The notes below the pieces were generated by a model. That model made no database searches and was not told the DNA's origin. It saw only the letters and a program-made list of their open reading frames with translations. This document shows, one piece after another, positions 1 through 6,088 of a stretch of DNA of 10,341 bases. How positions within the stretch are numbered: position 1 is the first letter of the stretch; each line of letters opens with the position of its first letter. This DNA is from Clostridia bacterium (lineage in GTDB: Bacteria > Bacillota_A > Clostridia > Christensenellales > CAG-138). Location: the NCBI GenBank assembly GCA_017459315.1, contig JAFUDD010000159.1, positions 1 to 10,341 of the forward strand, read 5' to 3'. Both the position numbers and the translations under genes were made by a program.

Positions 1-14
1 AGCGATGCGGCCGT

Positions 15-794
15 TTAGCGGGACGGGAACGACCGGTACAGCCGCCCGACAAGCTGCGCATTTTCACCGAGCGGCACGGTTTCATCCTCCAAAACGACAA
101 TGCCGTTTTGGGTCAGCGTGTCGCGCAGCTCCTTTGCGGTGAAATTGCGGTAGTTGCCGTAGCCCTCGTCATGGTTGCCGTAGACGAAGAAAACGCCGTA
201 CGTCGTTTGCAGCCTGCCGAGCGCCTCGCAGGCGGCGATCATATCGGCCCGGTCGATGTCGTCATCCACAAAGTCCCCGACGACCACGACCGCATCGGGG
301 TTTTCAGCCTGTATGCGCTGCAGCGCCTTGGGGAAATTGTTCCGGTCAAGCGTGATGCCGAGGTGGGAATCCGCGATTTCCACGATCCGCAGCGGGGCGT
401 CGAGCTTGGCCGAGGGGAAGGCATCGCGCGTCACAGCGACGTGATGGGCGTTGTACCAGCCGATGGCAAGGTAGACGACCGTGAGCAGGATTGCCGCGCC
501 GCAGCGCAGACCGTAGCGGGCGTGGCGCTTAAAGAGCTTGACAAAAACCCACCCGACAAGGTCGCAAAGCAGCAGGAAAAGCAGCAGATGCAGCAGCACC
601 ACGGCGACGGTCGCGCCGTTGAACACAAAGAATACACCGCACAGCGCGGGCGGCACGGCGGCAAGCAGCCACGATAAGAAACGATGTTTTTCGGCAAGCG
701 CCGTCAGCAGCGGGACGCGGTGAAACCGCCGCACCATGTATGCCATGCCGCCGATGGCCGAAAGCGCCAATATGCTCAAGATTGCCAACCACAT
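15..794 (-). CDS. Membrane-anchored metallophosphoesterase, 3' end cut by an in-frame stop (possible pseudogene)
   Basis: Calcineurin-like metallophosphoesterase with a membrane N-terminus. About four hydrophobic segments (near residues 1-20, 40-58, 61-88 and 95-115) precede the catalytic domain. That domain shows D142-S-H144, GDFVDD at 173-178 and GNHD at 206-209, the first metal-binding motifs of the family. The frame then stops after only 259 residues, whereas relatives of this layout usually run to roughly 350-400 and carry a later GHxHxGQ motif. Directly past the TAA the same frame reads T-A-A-S, which continues the family pattern R-K-S/T-A-A. This suggests a Lys codon AAA became TAA. 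Tyr253 also sits where I expect the Asp of the GRxD motif. The start ATG has CGGAGGA seven bases upstream (802-808) and its own promoter. The C-terminal remnant would lie beyond the left edge. Family call is firm; activity is doubtful. Confidence 0.8.
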   Translation of the reverse strand: MWLAILSILALSAIGGMAYMVRRFHRVPLLTALAEKHRFLSWLLAAVPPALCGVFFVFNGATVAVVLLHLLLFLLLCDLVGWVFVKLFKRHARYGLRCGAAILLTVVYLAIGWYNAHHVAVTRDAFPSAKLDAPLRIVEIADSHLGITLDRNNFPKALQRIQAENPDAVVVVGDFVDDDIDRADMIAACEALGRLQTTYGVFFVYGNHDEGYGNYRNFTAKELRDTLTQNGIVVLEDETVPLGENAQLVGRLYRSFPSR

Positions 795-827
795 GCGTGC
801 GTCCTCCGATGTTTGCCGCTCTGAGAT

Positions 828-856
828 AGTATATCATTTTCGGACGGCGCAGGCAA
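828..856 (-). promoter_or_regulatory. Putative sigma-A promoter of the metallophosphoesterase gene
   Basis: On the minus strand, TTGCCT (851-856, four of six matches to TTGACA) is separated by 17 bases from TATACT (828-833, five of six matches to TATAAT). It would start transcription near 821, about 27 bases before the ATG at 794. The spacing is ideal and it lies directly downstream of the hairpin that ends the preceding gene. Confidence 0.5.
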
Positions 857-857
857 G

Positions 858-909
858 AAAAAAGAGGACAAAAAAGGACAGGCTTTGCCGCATTTTCAAA
901 AGCGGCAAA
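858..909 (-). terminator. Weak intrinsic terminator after the GDPD-like gene
   Basis: Read on the minus strand, TTTGCCGC (909-902) and GCGGCAAA (891-884) form a perfect 8-bp stem with a 10-base loop that can pair a little further. It begins eight bases after the stop at 917. T-runs follow at 875-870 and 863-858, but the first comes about nine bases after the stem, so the U-tract is displaced and termination may be partial. Confidence 0.45.
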
Positions 910-916
910 CAGAGCG

Positions 917-1564
917 TTACCTTTGATCCCGCAGCGCAAGCACCATGCCGGGGCGGCGGCTTGTGATATTGGCGATACGGTGGGACAGCAGCCGCGCGGC
1001 AAGCGCCGGATCGTTCACGGTCCACGCCGAAACGGCAAGTCCGGCCGCGGCAAGCGCGTCCAGCACCTCGTCCGAGCAGATATCGCAGTTCACGTTGATC
1101 GCGGTCACGCCGTGCTTTCGGCAAAGCGCAATCGTGCTCTGCACCCATGCCGAAACGACGCCCGGCACTTCGCGCTCGGCACGGTGCGGGATCGGGATGT
1201 TCCAATAGGTGCGCCTGCGCACGGCGTCATCTTGCAGCGCCTCGGCGGAAACGGAGCCGGTGAGGAGCACGCGATCCTGTACGCCGTACATTTCGGCAAG
1301 CGTCAGCACGGCCTGTGCAAGTCCGGCTTCCTTGAGGTCGCAGTTGATGCGGATACGGCTGTCCCGCATCCTTTCGAACGCGTCGGACAGCAGCGCGCAC
1401 GGCGCGTCGGTCGCATCGTGATACAGATACAGCGTACCGTCCGGGCGGCGGCGCACATCGACCTCGAACACGTCCGCCCCGCACCGGAGGGCATGCGCAA
1501 GGTAGAGCAGGGAATTGTCGGGCGTATCGTCGCAGCCGGAATGGGCGGTGACCAGGGTTTTCAT
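917..1564 (-). CDS. Glycerophosphodiester phosphodiesterase-like protein (GDPD family, divergent)
   Basis: Protein of 215 residues with a single TIM-barrel domain of the GDPD family, which hydrolyses glycerophosphodiesters to an alcohol and glycerol 3-phosphate. Visible family landmarks are A-H8-S-G, P15-D-N-S (family PENT), GAD-x-x-E34-x-D36-V followed by DG and H49-D, the strand CDLKE, and near the end SAWTVND, the usual V-x-x-WTVN motif. Two catalytic positions differ: Ser9 replaces the Arg of the HR pair, and Asp16 replaces the Glu of PEN. His8, Glu34, Asp36 and His49 are kept. No signal peptide is seen, so it is cytoplasmic. It is slightly short for the family (often about 240 residues). 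The start ATG has GGAGG nine bases upstream (1574-1578). The fold call is firm; the substrate is not, and the altered Arg makes ordinary glycerophosphodiester cleavage uncertain. Confidence 0.82.
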   Translation of the reverse strand: MKTLVTAHSGCDDTPDNSLLYLAHALRCGADVFEVDVRRRPDGTLYLYHDATDAPCALLSDAFERMRDSRIRINCDLKEAGLAQAVLTLAEMYGVQDRVLLTGSVSAEALQDDAVRRRTYWNIPIPHRAEREVPGVVSAWVQSTIALCRKHGVTAINVNCDICSDEVLDALAAAGLAVSAWTVNDPALAARLLSHRIANITSRRPGMVLALRDQR

Positions 1565-1593
1565 AAATACATACCTCCGGAGTGAAATTTCTA

Positions 1594-1622
1594 TGTACGG
1601 CGGCTCCGATTTTTGCTATAAT
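1594..1622 (+). promoter_or_regulatory. Extended -10 promoter of the sulfatase gene
   Basis: A perfect TATAAT lies at 1617-1622, preceded by TGC, which makes an extended -10 element (TGnTATAAT). The -35 at 1594-1599 (TGTACG) is weak at three of six matches but sits at the ideal 17-base spacing. Initiation would fall near 1629, giving a leader of about 20 bases with AAGGAGG just before the GTG start. I see no equally good promoter for the divergent GDPD-like gene in this 85-base gap. Confidence 0.65.
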
Positions 1623-1649
1623 ACGGATAACGAAAAGGAGGACGCAGCC

Positions 1650-2990
1650 GTGAAGTCTCGCAAACCGAATTTTATCATCCTTTTGACCGACGATCAAGGG
1701 TATGGCGACTTGTCCTGCATGGGCAACACCGATTTTCTGACGCCGCACATCGACGCGCTCGCCGAAAACGGCGCGCGGTTTACCAACTGGTACTCCAACA
1801 GCCCAGTCTGCTCGCCGTCGCGCGCGTCGCTGCTGACCGGCCGCTATCCCGGCCATGCGGGCGTCCGCGCGATCCTTGCGGGACACCGCCGCGCCACCGG
1901 TATCAACACCTCCGCGCCGACGATTGCTTCGGCATTAAAGCCGCTCGGCTACCGCACGGCGCTCGTCGGGAAATGGCACCTCGGCCTTGCCGAGCAGAGC
2001 CGCCCGAATCAAAACGGGTTCGACTCGTTCTACGGCTTCATGGCGGGCTGCCTCGATTATTATTCGCACATCTTCTATTGGTCGATGGCGGACGGGCACA
2101 CGAACCCGACGCACGACCTGTGGGAGAATAACGAAGAAATCTATGACAACGGGCGATATCTGACCGAGATGATCTCGGAACGCGCGGTCGAAACGATCCG
2201 AAAGAGCAAGGACGAGCCGTTCCTGCTGTACGTCGCCTACAACGCGCCGCATTATCCGATGCACGCGCCGCAAAAATACCTCGACCGGTTCCCCGATCTG
2301 CCGTGGGACCGCCGGATCATGGCGGCGATGCTCAGCGCGGTGGACGACGGCGTGGGACAGATCTGCGACGAGCTCAAGCGCGATGGGCTGTGGGAAAACA
2401 CCGTGATCTTCTTCCAAAGCGACAACGGCCCCTCGCGCGAATCGCGCAACTGGCTTGACGGGCGGGCGGATCCGTATTACGGCGGCATGCCGGGGAGCCT
2501 GAAGGGGCACAAGTTCAGCCTGTTCGAGGGCGGCATCCGCGTGCCGGGCATCTTCTGCTGGCCGGGGCATATCCCCGCGGGGCAGGTGATCGACGAGCCG
2601 TGTGCGGCGATGGACGTTTTTCCGACGCTGCTGCAGCTGGCGGGCGGCGATCCCGCAGCCTATACGCTCGACGGCACGGATATCTGGGACGTGCTGACCA
2701 AGGGCGCGCCGTCCCCGCATGAAGCGCTGTTCTGGGAGATGGAAGATCAGACCGCGCTGCGCGAGGGCCGCTATAAGCTCGTGCTGAACGGACGGCTTGT
2801 CGAGGAGGAAACGCCGAAGGAGCCGGTGTTCTTAGCCGACCTTTCGACCGATCCCGGCGAGACCGTGAACCTTGCCGCCGCAATGCCGGAGCGCGTGCAA
2901 AGCATGACCGCGCGGGCAACGGCGTGGCGGGCGGATTTGGAGCGGTACTGGGAGCAGCATTACGCCGCAGCTTACCGCAGTCTGACATAA
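1650..2990 (+). CDS. Cytoplasmic Cys-type sulfatase (arylsulfatase family S1)
   Basis: Sulfatase of 446 residues that would remove sulfate esters from a glycan or other small molecule. The N-terminal metal site LLTDDQGYGD (Asp14, Asp15) is followed by the signature C54-S-P-S-R-A-S-L-L-T-G. Cys54 is the residue an anaerobic sulfatase-maturating enzyme converts to formylglycine. GKWHLG (Lys108, His110), SDNG (Asp258, Asn259) and KGHK (Lys285, His287) complete the active site. The C-terminus carries the usual LxDLxxDPGExxNLA pattern. The frame is open upstream to 1515, but GTG at 1650 is chosen because AAGGAGG lies eight bases upstream, the protein then begins at the conserved strand, and the promoter -10 is at 1617. 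No signal peptide is present, so the substrate is probably imported. No maturase gene is in the window. Exact substrate unknown. Confidence 0.9.
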   Translation: MKSRKPNFIILLTDDQGYGDLSCMGNTDFLTPHIDALAENGARFTNWYSNSPVCSPSRASLLTGRYPGHAGVRAILAGHRRATGINTSAPTIASALKPLGYRTALVGKWHLGLAEQSRPNQNGFDSFYGFMAGCLDYYSHIFYWSMADGHTNPTHDLWENNEEIYDNGRYLTEMISERAVETIRKSKDEPFLLYVAYNAPHYPMHAPQKYLDRFPDLPWDRRIMAAMLSAVDDGVGQICDELKRDGLWENTVIFFQSDNGPSRESRNWLDGRADPYYGGMPGSLKGHKFSLFEGGIRVPGIFCWPGHIPAGQVIDEPCAAMDVFPTLLQLAGGDPAAYTLDGTDIWDVLTKGAPSPHEALFWEMEDQTALREGRYKLVLNGRLVEEETPKEPVFLADLSTDPGETVNLAAAMPERVQSMTARATAWRADLERYWEQHYAAAYRSLT

Positions 2991-2991
2991 G

Positions 2992-5601
2992 TTATCGGAA
3001 GGTCACCTGTAAGGGCTGACCTTCTTTTATGGTGAGCGGCGCAAAGGCAAGGGCAACGCCGTCGTCCGCCGCCGACACCGTAAACGGAACCGGCTTGCCG
3101 CCTTGGGTCAGCGCCGCGGGAACGGCGCCGTCGGGCAGAAGGATCCGGCGGGCGGCCAATACGCCCTGCGCCACCACGAGCGTGCGGGATCGCGGCGCAG
3201 CCGTCACCGTGCCGAAGCCCTGCGGCGTGAAAAACGGCACGGTAAACGACGTGGCGGCGCCTGCCGCAAACCGAAGTGATTCGGCGGGCGCGTCATACGA
3301 AAAGCCGGACAGCGCCGAAAGCAGCGCAAAGCTCGACAGCGGCCGGTAGTAGAAATCGCCGCACTCGGCATGGTTCCACATCTGCCCGAGCCGTTCATAG
3401 CGTTCCTGTACGGTCTGCACCAGCTGCAGGCCGTTTTCGTATGCCCCGGTCAGCAGCAGAAACGCCGCAAACCAGTATTCGATGCCGGACCAGTTCGCTT
3501 CGCCCTGGCAGTTGCGGCAGGTGTACAGCGTCGTGCGCTTGCCCGCGGGGCAGCCTGCGTTGATCAGACCGCGTTCGGGTGAGAAATTGGTGCGCCATAC
3601 GGTATCGAGCGTTTGCTGCACGGTCGCGTCGTCGAAGATGCCGCCGAGCCCGATCAGGCGGCAGAAGCATTCGCCGTCGAGCTGATCGGTCATGCAGCAT
3701 TCGTCACGTTCGGCGCCGTCGTGCCAAAGATCGAAATACGCGCCGTTCCACAGGCGTTTGGCGGCGTCGGCGCCGCGGGAAAGCAGGGTACGCCATGCGG
3801 CGGCGCGGTCGGGTTCGTGCAAATCATCAGCGAGCCGCGCGGCGGCCTTCAGCGCGGCAAGCCACAGCACGGCAACGTAGATCGGCGTACCGGAGAAGCG
3901 CCAAGCGTCATAGGTGTTGCGCTGCGTTTCCGTATCCGGCAGGCCGTCGCCGTTGCGGTCGAGCGATTGCGTGCGATCCATTGCCGCGCAGACCGCAGGC
4001 CAAAGCGCCGTAAGCTGCGCCCGGTCGCCGGTCGCAAGCCAGTCGCGGCAGACGAGCAGCACGAACTGCGGGTTCAGATCGACCCGGTCGAAGCCGTTGT
4101 CCACGGAGGAAAAGTCCGGAGAGAAAAAGTGCGGGATCGCGCCGTCCGGCCGCATGTGCGCCGCCGTCATGCGCATCTGCCGCAGCTGGAGATCGGGAAA
4201 CAGGGCGCAAAGGCCGAATGTGCCGTGGTAGGAAATGTCCGTGGTATGCAGTCCGCAGGAGCCGAGCCCCTCCCACACGCCAAAGTCGCCGTTCTCGGCC
4301 CACCAGCTGCTTTTGACGAGCGTGGAAAGGTGGATCGAAACGGCGTCCGGGAACGCTTCGGGAAAGCTGCCGGTATACAGCGTATTGACAAAGGCGCGTA
4401 CCTTTTGCAAAATCTCCGGGCGGGACTGCCAAAGGTACGTCCCGACTTCGGCGGCGTCCCGAAAGCGAACCGCATACCGGTGTCCGACGAACGCGCCGGA
4501 CGCACTGTACAGCGAAGGAAAGCACCACGAAAGCACAAACGGGATCTGCACGGCTTCGCCGGGGGCAATCGTTTCGTGTACGCAAAGCGCACCGTCGCCC
4601 CATGCGCCGGCGTCAAGCTCTCGCAGATTCTTTAATAGGTAAGCAAGGGCTTCCCGCAAAAAGGACGGGTTCTCCATCCGTTCGCCGGCGCCTTGTCGCA
4701 GACGCTCGGCAATGCTTGCGGCGCAGGGCTGCTTTACGAGCGTGTCCCAAAGCGCGCGAGCTGCCTCATCGGAAAGCGCATACGGATCGGAATGCAGCAG
4801 CGCGGCATCCAACCGCGCGGACTGCGCCATGTCGGGCAGACGGCTGGTTCGATACAGACCGAACAGCGCCGACTCCTCCGAAACGCCGAGCGTGCCGTGC
4901 GCCACGAATTCATCCATATATCCCCGGTATTCGCCCGACAGGAACGAGATATCTCGCCCGGCGGCGGACAGCGCCAAGCTCCCACGATCCGGCGCGTCGG
5001 CTGTGTCAACGGCGCTCTCGGTCAAAATCGTCGTTCGCCCGTCTTGTCGCAGCACCCGGCAGCGGCGGCCGCAGCTGTCCGCGCCCGCGGACACGATGCT
5101 TTTCAGTTTGCCCCAAAGCGCGATCCGAACCGGCGTTTTTGAACGGTTGCGCACCGAAAAGGTCAGGAAAAAACCGGGCGTTCCGGCGATATCCGCTTCA
5201 TACGGTACGAACGGCGCGGCGGCCTCCAGCGTGACCGCCACGGGCAGAGCGTCGTCCCGGTAGGAGAGCGAAACGGTCGGAAACGTGCCGCGGTATTCGA
5301 TTGCCGACACGGGCTTTGCAAACGAATACATGCGGGTGTTGTTGTCCCCGGCGCCGAAGCCGAGCCGCCGCAGCAGCACGCGGTCCCCGGTTTCGGTGCG
5401 CAGTGCAAACGACAGACTGCCGGTCAGCCCTTCGCCGTCGTCGGCGTCCGGCTCCTTGCGACAGTCGCGCCGGAAACGCGTCGGGTTGGCGATCTGCCAG
5501 GCATGAAATTCGCCGTCGGGACGCAGCTCGACGCTGCCCGTGCCGATGCCGCCGAGCGGTACGCCGCTGAAAAGCGGCGGCCGGGTCACATAGGTTGCCA
5601 T
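2992..5601 (-). CDS. GH116 family beta-glycosidase (GBA2-like, beta-glucosidase or related)
   Basis: Protein of 869 residues matching glycoside hydrolase family 116, which includes beta-glucosidases, glucosylceramidase GBA2, beta-xylosidases and N-acetylglucosaminidases. The N-terminus carries the hallmark GVPLGGIGTGSVELRPDGEF opening the beta-sandwich domain. The (alpha/alpha)6 catalytic domain spans roughly 380-790, followed by a C-terminal beta-rich tail. Glu444 in FGVWEG is the likely nucleophile and Asp565 in TYDAW the likely acid/base, by analogy with Glu441 and Asp593 of the Thermoanaerobacterium enzyme. The frame is open to 5688, but ATG at 5601 is chosen because AGGAGG lies five bases upstream (5607-5612) and the promoter at 5645-5673 falls inside the longer version. 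No signal peptide, hence cytoplasmic. It faces the sulfatase tail to tail and the transporter head to head. Sugar specificity cannot be read from sequence. Confidence 0.88.
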   Translation of the reverse strand: MATYVTRPPLFSGVPLGGIGTGSVELRPDGEFHAWQIANPTRFRRDCRKEPDADDGEGLTGSLSFALRTETGDRVLLRRLGFGAGDNNTRMYSFAKPVSAIEYRGTFPTVSLSYRDDALPVAVTLEAAAPFVPYEADIAGTPGFFLTFSVRNRSKTPVRIALWGKLKSIVSAGADSCGRRCRVLRQDGRTTILTESAVDTADAPDRGSLALSAAGRDISFLSGEYRGYMDEFVAHGTLGVSEESALFGLYRTSRLPDMAQSARLDAALLHSDPYALSDEAARALWDTLVKQPCAASIAERLRQGAGERMENPSFLREALAYLLKNLRELDAGAWGDGALCVHETIAPGEAVQIPFVLSWCFPSLYSASGAFVGHRYAVRFRDAAEVGTYLWQSRPEILQKVRAFVNTLYTGSFPEAFPDAVSIHLSTLVKSSWWAENGDFGVWEGLGSCGLHTTDISYHGTFGLCALFPDLQLRQMRMTAAHMRPDGAIPHFFSPDFSSVDNGFDRVDLNPQFVLLVCRDWLATGDRAQLTALWPAVCAAMDRTQSLDRNGDGLPDTETQRNTYDAWRFSGTPIYVAVLWLAALKAAARLADDLHEPDRAAAWRTLLSRGADAAKRLWNGAYFDLWHDGAERDECCMTDQLDGECFCRLIGLGGIFDDATVQQTLDTVWRTNFSPERGLINAGCPAGKRTTLYTCRNCQGEANWSGIEYWFAAFLLLTGAYENGLQLVQTVQERYERLGQMWNHAECGDFYYRPLSSFALLSALSGFSYDAPAESLRFAAGAATSFTVPFFTPQGFGTVTAAPRSRTLVVAQGVLAARRILLPDGAVPAALTQGGKPVPFTVSAADDGVALAFAPLTIKEGQPLQVTFR
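2998..3030 (+). terminator. Intrinsic terminator of the sulfatase gene, inside the opposing GH116 gene
   Basis: GAAGGTCA (2998-3005) and TGACCTTC (3017-3024) form a perfect 8-bp stem with an 11-base loop, followed at once by TTTTAT. It starts seven bases after the sulfatase stop and lies wholly within the last codons of the convergent GH116 gene. On the minus strand no T-run follows the stem, so it should act only on sulfatase transcripts. Confidence 0.7.
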
Positions 5602-5615
5602 AAACGCCTCCTGCC

Positions 5616-5632
5616 GCTGTCGAAAAGACAGC
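5616..5632 (-). promoter_or_regulatory. Small leader hairpin before the GH116 ribosome binding site
   Basis: GCTGTC and GACAGC form a 6-bp stem with a 5-base loop (TTTTC on the minus strand). It lies in the predicted leader between the start site near 5638 and the AGGAGG at 5612-5607. It leaves the ribosome binding site exposed, so it may protect the 5' end rather than block translation. Confidence 0.35.
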
Positions 5633-5644
5633 TTTGTTTGTTCC

Positions 5645-5673
5645 AGTATAGCGGGGCGGAGCGCAGTTGTCCA
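5645..5673 (-). promoter_or_regulatory. Sigma-A promoter of the GH116 gene
   Basis: On the minus strand TGGACA (5668-5673, five of six matches) is 17 bases from TATACT (5645-5650, five of six matches). Initiation would be near 5638, giving a 36-base leader. This is the best-matched two-box promoter in the window. Confidence 0.65.
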
Positions 5674-5693
5674 TGCACTTTCCCGCATGGGAA
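5671..5693. promoter_or_regulatory. Candidate operator palindromes over and upstream of the GH116 -35 box
   Basis: Two overlapping inverted repeats are seen. CCATGC (5671-5676) pairs with GCATGG (5685-5690), and TTCCC (5680-5684) pairs with GGGAA (5689-5693) around GCAT. They overlap or adjoin the -35 box at 5668-5673, a usual place for a repressor or activator site. The 9-mer TGTCCATGC at 5668-5676 recurs at 5725-5733. No regulator family is recognised. Confidence 0.3.
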
Positions 5694-5736
5694 CCGGGAA
5701 AACAAACCGCCTTTTTACGCCTGCTGTCCATGCCGC

Positions 5737-5789
5737 AGGGCACGGACGTTGCCCTCGTTTGTTTTGTCACAGGAAAACGCCTGCCTGTG
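5737..5789. other. Two short inverted repeats in the intergenic region
   Basis: AGGGCA (5737-5742) pairs with TGCCCT (5750-5755) around a 7-base loop, with T-rich sequence after it on the plus strand. CACAGG (5768-5773) pairs with CCTGTG (5784-5789) around a 10-base loop. The first resembles a weak plus-strand terminator, but no plus-strand gene ends nearby. The second could be an operator. Neither can be assigned. Confidence 0.25.
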
Positions 5790-5909
5790 CGGCGTAAAAC
5801 TTACCGGTATGATCGTCGCAATATATCCGGCGCGCCTGTCGAATTTCATTTCGTTATGTAAAAATCGGATATAGCGTTTGTAAAAATAAAATGTATCTTT
5901 ATTCACTTA

Positions 5910-5944
5910 TATACAAGACTATACAAATTCGGTGCATTTATACA
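5910..5944 (+). promoter_or_regulatory. Candidate activator-dependent promoter of the transporter operon
   Basis: TATACAA occurs at 5910-5916 and 5920-5926, a direct repeat with a 10-base period so both copies face the same side of the helix. A third TATACA at 5939-5944 could be a -10 box, with initiation near 5951. At 17-base spacing the -35 position (5916-5921) shows no consensus and falls in the direct repeat, as at promoters where an activator replaces the -35 contact. If right, the transcript has a leader of about 210 bases. No stronger promoter was found between here and 6163. Confidence 0.3.
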
Positions 5945-5952
5945 TTTTTTAG

Positions 5953-6028
5953 CGTAAAAAACGATGAAATCGGAGGAGAAATGATCTAAATTGCGAGCAT
6001 AGAAAATGCAAAAACGACGTAAAAAACG
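5953..6028 (+). repeat. Direct repeat CGTAAAAAACG, two copies 65 bases apart
   Basis: The exact 11-mer CGTAAAAAACG occurs at 5953-5963 and 6018-6028. A shorter relative, TGTAAAAATCG, is near 5858. Both copies lie in the AT-rich transporter leader and flank the first minimal reading frame. The A-run core means chance recurrence in AT-rich DNA is possible. Confidence 0.35.
5972..5989 (+). other. Minimal leader reading frame ATG-ATC-TAA behind a strong SD
   Basis: GGAGGAG (5972-5978) is followed two bases later by ATG ATC TAA (5981-5989). The SD is as good as that of any real gene here, yet the frame encodes only Met-Ile. It may be a ribosome or 30S docking site that stabilises the transcript, a regulatory mini-frame, or the remnant of a lost gene start. 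Confidence 0.35.
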
Positions 6029-6055
6029 GAGCAGAATTACAAAAAATATTCCCAA

Positions 6056-6088
6056 TCCTCCATGTTCGGAGGAATTTTTATCATGTAA
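6056..6088 (+). promoter_or_regulatory. Leader hairpin with T-run and a second SD plus start-stop codon pair
   Basis: TCCTCC (6056-6061) pairs with GGAGGA (6068-6073) across a 6-base loop, and TTTTT follows at 6075-6079, as in a small terminator or attenuator. The right arm is itself a perfect Shine-Dalgarno sequence, and nine bases later comes ATG-TAA (6083-6088). The hairpin would hide this SD, so ribosome binding and hairpin folding compete. Located about 75 bases before the binding-protein start. Confidence 0.35.

Noticed and set aside
1515..1649. Upstream extension of the sulfatase frame, including an ATG at 1593
   Set aside because: It overlaps the divergent GDPD-like gene, lacks a ribosome binding site and spans the TATAAT box; the GTG at 1650 has a strong SD and matches the family start.
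1935..2720. 261-codon minus-strand open frame inside the sulfatase gene
   Set aside because: Shadow of a gene with full catalytic motifs; no motif of its own.
3613..4635. 340-codon plus-strand open frame inside the GH116 gene
   Set aside because: Antisense shadow with low-complexity Arg/Ala-rich translation and no family motif; GH116 is certain on the other strand.
5602..5688. Upstream extension of the GH116 frame to an ATG at 5688
   Set aside because: The added 29 residues cover the promoter and leader hairpin and resemble no part of the family; ATG at 5601 has AGGAGG at ideal spacing.
5737..5765. Plus-strand hairpin AGGGCA/TGCCCT with T-rich tail as a terminator
   Set aside because: No plus-strand gene ends upstream, the stem is short and the tail is interrupted by C and G; kept only as an unassigned inverted repeat.
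5715..5906. 63-codon minus-strand frame in the intergenic region
   Set aside because: It needs a GTG start, has no ribosome binding site and no recognisable similarity.
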